From NCBI RefSeq assembly GCF_965363235.1, contig NC_134844.1, forward strand, positions 15,420,646 through 15,484,645: a stretch of DNA of 64,000 nt, in the 5' to 3' direction. The position numbers and the translations under genes are program-made. This document shows, one piece after another, positions 24,601 through 34,900 of this stretch (within the stretch, counting starts at the first letter, position 1; every line of letters starts with the position of its first letter). The notes beneath the pieces were generated by a model. It searched no databases. It was not told the origin of the DNA and was given only the letters and a program-made list of their open reading frames with translations. The stretch comes from Mytilus galloprovincialis. Lineage: Eukaryota; Mollusca; Bivalvia; Mytilida; Mytilidae.

Positions 24601-26716
24601 TCTCATTATGTTTGTTAACTCTATGTATAATTAATACGTTTCAATCATATATAGTGTATATTTCAAATAATATAAGTGACTGATTAAAATCTTTGTAAGA
24701 GTTGGCATTTTTACGCGGATATTATACAATATTGAGTGCATTTCTTTCTAGCACAAATGATCAAAAGGTTTGGCGAGCACACGTTTCGATCATTTTTTCT
24801 AACATACGTTTACAAGGTTTGCATAAACTTTGACAAACTATACGCTTGCTGAAAATGCGTCTATATAGTTTGTCGTTCGTCGTACTTGTAAACGCTGCAT
24901 TTCTTTCTAACTTGAACGCTGAAATAAATACATGTATCAACTCTACTTCCTCCTGAAAAGACCTATTCTGACAAAAGAAAAGAGGAATGTTCCTGATTGC
25001 CATAACTCAAATCATTGTCACATATTCAAATTTAGGTATTGACCTCATTTTTTGATTGCTGTTATTTTTTTTATACAAAAGCTTTATAAATCACTATCTT
25101 CTTACATTAATCTGAAGAAGATGACGAATTGACGAAATGATATTTACATTAAAAAGTGACGACGGCTGTGTCTTCTTCTACATAAGTGTATTTTCCTTCG
25201 CAAAAAGTTTGATAACCAACAACATGTGAATAAAACAAACGTGCGGATAATTAATTCATAGCTGAAGCTAGAAACAAATGTAGCGGTTGTACTAACAAAC
25301 GACGAACAACAAATTGTAGACGCATTTTCAGTGAGTACACAGTTTGTCAAAGTTTATGTTAACTTTGCAAACCTATGTAAGAAACAAATGATCAAAACAT
25401 GTGCGCGCTTAGCCGTTTGCATCGTTTGTGTCAGAAAGCAGTGCAATCTAAATGATGCATTTTTTTCTACTTTTGTAACGTTCAACAAACTATAAAAATC
25501 GACACACAACGTTCACAAAATTTTGAAAGAAATGCATCATTTATAACATTATTCATGTTTACCCGTACGTACACCCCGCATTTCTGATTGATCTGTTAAG
25601 GTGCGAGAACAAAAAAATATTGAAAACCATTTAAGATAAATTTTATTTATGATCAATAAGGATGTTCGCTCCTGTTGTATTTGACATTTTTGTCTGAAAC
25701 ATTGCATCCACGTTGGGGCAATACAAATATTGCCCCACAACCCCCCTTTTTATCATAATCTTATTACACATATAAAAAAGAAGATGTGGTATGATTGCCA
25801 ATAAGACAACTCTCCACAAGAGACCAAATGACACAGAAATTAACAACTAAAGGTCACCGTACGACCTTCAACAATGAACACAGCCATAGTTTAAAAAGAC
25901 ATTTGTGAAAATCTTATTAGATACTATTAATTTTTTTGATAATTTTGAAGGAAACAAGATTCTAATGTGAAGGATGTTCGTTTGTCAAGTTTTTGGATTT
26001 TTTGTCAGATTTTCAGAATCCTCTGGTTTTATCTATTTGAATGCCTTACAAATATTTATCCATTGACCCCCATTTTTCTTTTTATAAATCTTTTACATGT
26101 ATAATTATAAGCCATCTTTTATCTATAGCAAAGTTTAATACTCGAGTTTTCTGTTTAAAAATAGTCGACTTAATCTAGCACCTTGTAGAATAACGCACAA
26201 AGTTAAGTTAATATGGTTTGGTTTTTCTAGATCTGTTTGGTCCCATCTTAATTAAAAAAAAAAAGTGTTCACAAAAGTACCGATCTAAAAGTTATGTATA
26301 AATTCGAGAAGGAAGAAGTCTATAAAACCTGACAAGATGAAACGTTAGATTATATATATCAACAGATTTGCAGGGACGAATTGATAACAACTGTTATTTT
26401 ACCAATCATCTTTATGCATTTTCCAAGCAGAGCACATGATTATTTTATTGATTTAAAAAAAATGTCAAAGGCGTTAGAAAAGAAAGACTTATTTCAAATA
26501 GAAAAAGAAAGTAACCACAAATCGCGTCGTTTTACATCTAGTATGAAAACAGTTTTAAATTCCTAAAATGTAGTTTGCTGGAAAGGTCTGAAATTATGTT
26601 GCTTATTTCTACTATTTATTCGACATCATTTTCAAACAAAAAATGTAAAACAATACAGGATACTTACTTATCAACAAAATTACTACAATTTCTGCAAACA
26701 TAACTTTAGAATGCAT
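21542..26716 (-). CDS. CYYR1/Shisa-like single-pass membrane protein, gene 2
   Basis: Four exons on the minus strand: 26,716-26,668, 24,436-24,304, 22,758-22,586 and 21,681-21,542, giving 164 residues plus TAG. Intron phases are 1, 2, 1, exactly as in the paralogue at 6,764-9,329. Exon 1 encodes a signal peptide (MHSKVMFAEIVVILLI). Exon 2 encodes VLCDQC, YSTYCSGYCTGSYGHQYC and a Tyr-rich YYYYF run. Exon 3 holds the helix starting SGGAIAGIVIGLLVSIGVF and a short basic NRQ segment. Exon 4 is Gln/Pro-rich and ends with PPVY and PPAY, both PPxY-type WW ligands. The ectodomain Cys spacing is shared with gene 1. The acceptor of exon 2 (CCTTAAG) has a weak pyrimidine tract, but it alone keeps the frame. 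The last exon is partly copied at 18,362. Introns hold several mussel repeats and a foldback element. Membrane adaptor or trafficking work is inferred from family resemblance only. Confidence 0.85.
22868..22988 (+). repeat. family A repeat, truncated, in intron 2
   Basis: It reads from 'aaaaaagaagatgtggta' to 'gagcaaagcccatg' and then joins a 66-base sequence that recurs at 23,568. Confidence 0.75.
22989..23634. repeat. 66-base direct repeats bracketing a family F repeat
   Basis: 'gcttttctaaaaagtt' followed by 'ttaatagaaatgttgaaaac' and 'gggccacaaaagtgt' occurs at 22,989-23,055 and at 23,568-23,634 with one difference. Between them lies a family F repeat (to 23,380). It includes a 24-base GGACG/CACAGAC microsatellite (23,191-23,283) and a 30-base tandem containing 'ctactatcgtaggtgggg' twice (about 23,300 and 23,330). 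Confidence 0.7.
23711..23957 (+). repeat. family A repeat, long copy, in intron 2
   Basis: It includes 'caccgtacggccttcaac', 'agctataaaaggccccgat' and the 3' part 'aaacaaacgacaaccactg', which the minus-strand copy at 38,049 also has. Confidence 0.75.
24737..25536. mobile_element. 800-bp foldback element in intron 1
   Basis: Both ends carry TGCATTTCTTTC in inverted orientation. Two arms of about 170 bases, 24,737-24,910 and about 25,268-25,440, are complementary. Shared strings read on each arm include 'ataaactttgacaaact', 'ctgaaaatgcgtcta' and 'ttcgtcgt'. No coding capacity or clear target duplication was seen. It lies between exons 1 and 2 of the second CYYR1-like gene. Confidence 0.6.
25770..25888 (+). 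repeat. family A repeat in intron 1
   Basis: Truncated copy with 'gccaataagacaactctcc' and 'caccgtacgaccttcaac'. Confidence 0.7.
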
Positions 26717-27387
26717 TTCTTTTCAGTTATAGTTCCCTTTATTTGAAAATCACACAAATGTTAGATAAAAAGTGTCAAACACACGAAGTTACCTGGTTAA
26801 AATGTTTTAATGAAAAATCCCATAGAAACAAGATTATCTTTAAGCTGTGGATAAAACAAACATATAATTTCCCCATCAACGATAGAATTTTGAATGTTAG
26901 TTTCGTCAATGCTTCAATATTTTGTTCTTAGGAAGGAGATTGAAATTTGTTTTTTTCTAAAGGCTATCAAATTCAAATGTTTTAATTTATTCAAACTGTT
27001 GATAAGATGAAATCTTTTAAAGACAAACTTATCATTACTTTTTATATTATCCTCGTGAAATTAAATATTGTAATATCATGAAATTTACAAATTTCTAATC
27101 TCATAACGAAAATGATTTTTCAGAAGTGAATTCAACAGTTTTTTGATACATTTATCAAACCAATAAACGTTTTAATTTGTAGAGTATTTTGTAAAATCTA
27201 TTTTTTCAGCTTAAAATGAAAAATGTTTGGCGTAAATATACACGGTCTTCGTTTAAATTTAGTAGTTTAGTTTAATATTCTTCTTTGTCATAAGGTATAT
27301 AGGGCGATTTTTAATTTTTAATATAAAATAAATATACTGATGTGATAAGTGAAATATTGCAAATCGTTATATACATTCAAAATTTTT
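26717..27387. other. upstream region of CYYR1-like gene 2; no gene seen
   Basis: AT-rich sequence 5' of the ATG at 26,716. The promoter should lie here, but no clear TATA or initiator could be chosen. The short open frame at 26,743-26,931 has no supporting motif. Confidence 0.4.
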
Positions 27388-30300
27388 AGTCCGGCCGATC
27401 GGTGAAAAAATTGCTCAAATAATGAGGAAAGCACCATTTTTTGCATGATGGTACATTTTTGTGTACTGAACAATATTAGCTATGGACCCACTCTCAAAAT
27501 TCAATATGGCGGCTTATTTCAAGATGGCTGCCGTACGTTCTAAAATATTTTCCAGTATTGCACAAACCACAGTGGATTTGATGCTGGAAGCACAAAAATG
27601 AACATATTTGAATGACTTGGTGTACTTAGCAAGATTTTGTTTTGATCTATCTTTGAAATACAAAATGGCGGCTATTTTCAAAATGGCCGCCTTGAAAAAT
27701 AAGCAAATATTCAATATTGAGAATTGAACTGAATACTACCATTTTATTGATGTACATTGTCATTTAGTATCTGTCCCAGTTCTCTCCTTTTTAATTTTGC
27801 CTTGCTTGTCATTTCATACACATAGTAGTAGCTTTCATAAGAAGCTGCAGTAGTAGCTTTCATTAAAAGCTGCACTATTTGTTGTCTTGGGTCACACATA
27901 AAAGCTGTGATTTGGAATTTATCTGCCTGAAGATATCAGTCAGTGCCTATCTTATTTCTTGGGTTGCAATATTTTGCAATTTGAGTTATTATATCAGTGA
28001 AATGGCAGGAATTGAGGACAGCAAGGACAAGAACATTGAATGGCAGAAACTGAATCACTTGGGGATATGGAGAAACCCACAGCTGAAAACGCTTAAACAG
28101 AGGACAGAAATGACTATTAAACAATTGTACCAAGAATTTTTAGCAGATAGAAAATATAATGCTCAAAAACAGCTGCGATTTACCGCAATATAAAACAGAG
28201 CGAAGCGTGAATTGATAAAATATGTGTTGGTCTCATTACGATTCAAGCTGAACAGAAAGAGGCAATGAATATTAATAAGGAACAGATGGAGCAATATCTC
28301 AGCAACTTCAGCAGTTTGAAGACAGGATAGACCACAAGGCAAGTGGTAATTGCTTGGCGGAATTGATGGTCAGACCAATAAGATATTCAATGTTATGGTG
28401 ATACGGGTGGACAAGCTGAGGAAGGAGACACAGTTCAATTTAAAAGTGCATTTGAACAGCAGGGTACCTTCCAAGAACTGGCATCTGTTGTAAATGAATT
28501 AGTTGACAATCGAAATAAAGAAGTTAAAATTCCTGCAATAGACACATCATCTAAGCCAAAATGTGACCTTAGCCAGTACAACGCAAGTTTACCAAAAGTT
28601 TACAAAATACATGCCTTGGGTCTTTCCCCAATTGTAGTTCGCATGAACCATCAACCGCGCCAACTCTGTTGAAGGTGTCTTCACCTTAAGTCAAAAGTCC
28701 TATGTCAGGACCCTTGGCCCTGCATGAGACAGTTCAAATTATTTAACAACAATCTCCATTTAAGAACATACTATAAACCTCTAGTACTAATCAAGGGTAC
28801 CATCAAAAGGCTTATGTGTCTTCTTACGCACACTTGTCATCTACTTTGAGTCAATAATATTTGGTTCAGAGCAGCACACCATTACAGAAACAATTGGCTG
28901 CAAGTGGATCCTATCACGTTTCTCCGATGCTGAATGCAGTGCATACTTACGATATCATCCCCGTCGAGTCAATTGCAATTTCCACATTTATCACTCCAAT
29001 TATAACAACCTCGTCAGCTCCTGGAGCTCTAACAGGCTTCCCATAACAGCAAGCTGACTCCACCCACCGATCCAGGAAAGGGCAGAGGAAACCAAAAGAG
29101 TGTGACAACAGCTCTTCTTCAGACTCCTCATTGGAGAATATACCCGATGGCAAGAAAATCTTGGTGAAAGGGACCGGAGCCGTAGCCCACAGCTCCCAAA
29201 ATTGCAAAAACTCAATTGAAAAGGATCCTTGAATTAGGAGGCGTTCATTTAACAATTTTAACGAACTGCCGGTAGAGGACAATGGGAAAACAGGAAAAAT
29301 GTGTGTAGGCCCCAGATTGCCAGGGCGATGTTGGCTTTGAGTACGCTCGCAAGGTAAACACAAATGATGATTCCAAGCCCTAAAAAAAAGCATTGGAGCA
29401 GCGCTTCAGCAAGAAAGACGATCAAACCAGATTGAAACCGAAGCATTCCAAATGGATGTAAAGACAAAGATTCTTCATGGCATGTAAAAAGTAAAATCAC
29501 AAAAAATAGTGAACTCAGAGGAAAATAAAATCGGAAAGTCGATCCCTAGTCTTGGAAAAATCAAATGACAAAACACATCAAAAACGAATGGACAACAACT
29601 GTCATATTCCTGACTTGGTACAGGTATTTTCAAATGTAGAAAATGGTCGATCAATCCTGGTTTAATAGCGCTAAACCTCTCACTCTGTACGACAGTCTCA
29701 TCAAACTTCGTTATATTTACAATGATGCGTGAACTAAACAGACATAATAAATAAAATATTCAAAATATGGGTACAGCAGTAATCCTAATAGAGAGAAAAC
29801 CATAAACATTCAACAAGACTTTAAAACAATCGAAAACGCCAATAGCAAACCAGATGGCGATATATAGATCAAAAAGTGCCAATTATGACCATCGACAAGT
29901 CTACTTTGCTGATGGCGCAGTATCACCGAGCGATAAAGAAAATATAAGAAGTCCTTTGGATAATGAGGTGCATAACCTCACACAAAAACTAGCTGATGTT
30001 ATGCTTTCAACTAATCAGCATAACTGTGGATTGGCCGATCAATATAACCTCGGTTCTTCTGATCAAATAATCATGGAAGATCACCAGTTCAATGGAAGAT
30101 CACCTGATCAATATACACGTGGAAGATCTTCTGACCAATACAATCGTGGTAGATCGTCAGATAGAAATACACCCAAGCTGTATGCCTATCGATCAGCAAC
30201 ACCCCACTAAGCTAGAGATCATATAAATGAAGTCCTTTAAGACAACGGATAGCATTTCCACGGACAAACTCCAGAATTCCTGGTTAATTCAGACAACGGT

Positions 30301-31688
30301 CACCTTCACCAGGATACGGAGCAAATCAAAGTGCTACATGTACCCCGAAATGGAGTCTTTACACAGCAAAGGGTCCGGCCAGTAGGCCAACGCACGATTC
30401 CAAAATCTATTGACCATGAAACATCATCTCATCACAAAATCAAACAGAGGCCCACGGCCTCGTCCGATATTGTCATAAGACGAACCATTGGAAAGAGCTT
30501 GGCAGTACGACGTACTATACATGACAAGAATGTGAGCATGATTGTGGACACTGCTGCAATGATAAATTAGAAATTATGTCCGGCAGAAAATGGAGATTTT
30601 GAGACGGTACCGCTACGTGGTTTGGGTTGACACGTTTGTTATTGTGAAGATTATAAAGAACGACTCTCGACATTAATAGAGTAAACATACAATTGGATGT
30701 GTGCAAAGAGCCATTAACAAACGATTTATATTTAGGCTAGATATTTTGGACATATTGAGCGCAGTGATTAAACTGAGTACTCCCACACTTACCATCAACA
30801 GTAAAGTGATAAATGCGGCATTTGATAACAGTGGAAACGAGATTTCAACTCAGCATAAAACGAACCATCACAGTTTCGCCAAACTCAGAAATGATTGTTA
30901 CCATTAAAACTAATAAAAGTGCTGACCAGGAGTGCATTTTAGGACCATGCTCTCTGAATAGTTGCGAATTGGTTTTGCACGTAGTTGGAAAGACAAATAG
31001 TTGCCCCTTAACCATTTTAAATTAGGGCAATCGTCTTATCTGCCTGAAAAAAGTCACACCTATTGATTACATAGAATAATTTGACGATGTAAAGAGAGTA
31101 CGGTAGATGAAAACGCGATAAGTGACGTAAGACGCTGCATAAGAGAGACACGAGACCAGGTGCACTCGGCACTGCCTCAAAGTTCAGATGAGTAACCTAC
31201 TATTCCACCACATTTAACCTATCTGTATTCACGTTCAACCGACTCGTTTAAACCTATTTCATTCCAACCATTAAAACTGAAAGCGTTTAAGAACAATTAC
31301 AATAACATGTAACATATTGATTGACATTTTGAATTTCACTATTTGTCTTGTATATATATGCAGCCATATTTGCAAATGTATGTGTTATAGAAATAACCAC
31401 ATTAATGTTTTCATGTTTTAAAATTAATTGATAACAAATTCAAGAACATTAAGTCCATTTTTAAAGAATCATTACTTTAATTTCCGAAATTATATAGAAT
31501 ACCTTTAGGACAATCTTGATATTTATACCGTTTTCCGCCATCTTGGAAATGGCAGCCATTTTGGATTTTTCAGAGTGGGTCCATAGCTAAAATCAAAGGG
31601 TATATAACCAAAAACTACTATGCAAAGTTGCATGCTTTCCTCATCAAGTGAGCAATTCTGCTCTATATCTGCACCAATCGGCCGGACT
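27388..31688 (+). mobile_element. 4.3-kb TIR-bounded fossil with gag/protease-like interior
   Basis: Ends are AGTCCGGCCGAT and its complement. The inverted repeats span about 170 bases (27,388-27,560 and 31,520-31,688) and share 'agctatggacccactct', 'ttgctca' and 'gaggaaagca'. The 6-base flanks, ATTTTT and ATTTAT, match at five of six positions. On the plus strand the interior has coil-like gag-type sequence (about 27,990-28,620), a Ser/Asp-rich stretch (about 29,080-29,230), a gag-like stretch with repeated SSDQYNRGR motifs (29,854-30,210) and a retropepsin-like stretch around 30,510-31,025 resembling Ty3/Gypsy proteases. No reverse transcriptase or integrase was recognised. It is broken many times over and looks old. 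It could be LTR-element sequence captured between DNA-transposon ends, or a decayed Maverick-like element; AG-ends with 6-bp flanks would fit the latter. Confidence 0.6.
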
Positions 31689-31904
31689 ATTTATTAATTC
31701 TAAATATATTTGTTTGTTTGAATTTGCAATGTCAATTTGATCCTCGATGGTGGCGGCAGCCCAATTGTTAAAGTTTGGACATTAAATTTAAAACAAAATG
31801 GCCTTAACTATATGAAACCTTAATTTGTATGTAATTTTGAAAGAGAGGTTTTATATCAAGCTGTGTATACTCATTGAAGACTTGATTAAGACATCAAATT
31901 ATAT

Positions 31905-34900
31905 ATATATCTTTATTCTCAATAAACCATCATTTTGACAAGGTATAGAGAAATACACAATATTATGTACAATATTTACAATATATACAATACTCAATAA
32001 ATACAATTAGTAAAAGACATGTTACAAAAATAATTAATAGGGTGGCGTAACACTAGATAAAGCCAGGAGTTCACACAGATTTATTTATAATTTTGATAAA
32101 TTTGCAGAGTTTAATCAACTTTACCTTCTTTTTTGATGACATTAATAATTTATACTTTAAAATATTTGGCTTTGTGTAGCTATACTTTTCTATGTAATTT
32201 TTCCTCTCCTGTTAAAAAAATTGGCATTCCAAAATAAAGTGAAATTCATCCCCGAGTTCATTTTTTTTTACACAGAGTACAGTGTCTATTTTGTCTGCTG
32301 GTGTTTAGCCATCTACCAGCTTCAATGGGTAATTTATGATTAGTCGTTCTAAATCTGCAAAATTCTACAAGGTTTTTGTTATCTAAAATATCTAAATAAA
32401 CTTCAGAACTAAAACTATCTTTAAATTATGATACTTTGTAATTTACAGCTTTTGGTGATTCTTCTAACAGTAAGTGCCAATTCTGTTCAAATTGATCTTT
32501 AAGGTTTCTACTAACTGTAAGACGTAGCCAATTCAAATTAATAAAAGTTTGTGAATTCCAAATATATGTTAAGCCACATTCATTCAAAATATTTTTTATG
32601 TTATCTAACCATAAAAATTTATCTCCATTTACAGATGACAATTGAAAACATAAGTTATAGACAACTTTTGACAATTTGGACTCCTTTCCAGAAAGAATTT
32701 TACCCCAGAATGATATCATTCTATTTTTTATGTCAATTTCTAGAGGATATCTTCCAAGTTCGCCATATATCATATACGATGGTGTAGAAGATTTTAAATG
32801 TAAAAGCAATTTGCAAAATTTTAAATGGACTTTTTCGATTATTTCATTATTGCTAAAACCCCATACTTCGCACCCATATAATAAAATAGGCTTTATCATC
32901 TTATCGAATAATTCTAGTTGCGTTTTGATTGAAAGTCCGTGGTTCTGCCTAATTTTAGAACCTCGTAGAAAGCCTTCGTAGCTTTATTAGCTATGGACTG
33001 TTTCGCTTTCTTAAAATTCTAGCTAAGTCTATCCCTAGATAATTAAAACTATTCACTATTTCTAATTCGGTTCCGTTCAAATTGAAATTTAGGTTTCTTG
33101 GAAGTGTTCCTTTAGAAAAAATCATTATTTTACCTTTATCTGCATTTACTTTCAGTTTCCATAAAGTACAGTAATCTTGAATTGAGTCAAGTTGCTTTTG
33201 AAGATCTGCAGCTGATTCTGCCATTAGCACAGTATCATCAGCATACAAAATTACAAATAATTTCAAATATGTATTAAGTTTGATTTCAATTTCGTTAGTT
33301 ATCGTTTGAAGACCATCTAAGTTACAGTTTGATAAATATGACTCGAGGTCGTTCATATATAAGGCGAAAAGAAATGGAGATAAGTTTTCCCCTTGGCGTA
33401 CCCCGTTACTACACGGGAAAAATTCTGACTTACAATCATTATAAGAAATACAAGACTTTGTACCGTTATACATATTTACAATTATATTATACATGTTACC
33501 GTTCATATTATTCACTAGCAACTTGTACCATAGTCCATCCCGCCAAACTTTATCGAAAGCTTTTTCAAAATCAATAAAAGCGCAAAACATTTTTTTCTTT
33601 TTGTTTTTTAAAATTTCAAAAAAGTTAAAAATTATAAACAAATTATCGGTTGTTGAATAGCCCTTACGAAATCCACATTGATTTTCGTTCAAGATAAGAA
33701 ATTCGTCTGAGAACTTAGTTAATCGCTCACTCAAAATTGCAGTAAAGAGTTTCCCGAGGCAGCTTAAAATTGTGATTGGTCTATAATTTTTTGGGTCCAT
33801 TTTGTCACCTTTGTTTTTGAGAAACGGTTTAATATTTCAAATCAGCCAACCATCTGGGACAACACCTGTTACAAAAATGATATTAAATAGTTGTTCGTAA
33901 ATATCTAAGAATATAGTTTCTGTTGACTTGATATATTCATTTACAATCAAATCTTCTCCAGGGGACTTATTGTTTTTTAATGTTTTAATACATTTTTTAA
34001 TCTCGTCTTTTGAAATGTTTCTATTTATACTTTCGTTCAGGCGATTAATATCGTAAGGGTCAATGTATGGTATGTTAAAGTCTTGCTTGTCATTTGGTTC
34101 CTCGTTTAAAGTTTTAAAAAATTCAAAAAGTTTTTCCATGGGAATGTCGGGTTGCTCCCGGTTTTTCCCACTTTTTAATAGTTTCCAGAATTCTTGTGAA
34201 TTATTTGATTTTAAATTTTAAATTTTCTTCGACAACTTTCTTTTGTGATCAAGAATAGCTTGATCCATAACTTTTTTATATCTTTTTTCAGCTTGTTTCA
34301 AGTCTTGAAAATTTTGATCTGTTCTATATGTTTTGAATTTTCTTTTACGTTTTCTGAAATTTTGTCTCTCAAAATGACAATCGTCATTAAACCATTCTTT
34401 TTTTCAATTTTCCAAGTTTCTTTTTACCTTTTTTCTTAGAATTCGAAAATTTACATGTTCCAAATGTGGATATCGCAGATTTACAGAATATTGAACATAA
34501 ATGGTCAAGTAAGGTATTAAATTTTGTTTTATCAACTGACGAGTACTTTTTACTAAAATCTAGGTGTCCACTTTCAACCTCGTCTAATAGTATCTTTAAT
34601 TCGTCAACTTTGCCTTGTTCAATCTGATCTTTAAATTCATGACATTTTTCATTATCCCATTTCTTAATTTTTTCAGAAAATATTTGACGATTACGATTCT
34701 CCCCCGTTTCCTCTACATTTTTCAGGGATAACCCCGACAATGAAATTGCTAGTGCACAAAGAACATCTGAATAAAAATGACTAAAATCAAGTACAGAGAA
34801 ATTTCTAAAATATTTCAATAAACTTATAGAACTTATACAATCATCTACAATGCTAGCATTTTTACATGTTAACTTTCCTGTCATTCTGTCTTCACCTATT

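Noticed and set aside
28947-29393. 148-codon open frame on the minus strand
   Set aside because: The plus strand of the same stretch has the Ser/Asp-rich, gag-like composition of the surrounding element; the minus frame is a shadow.
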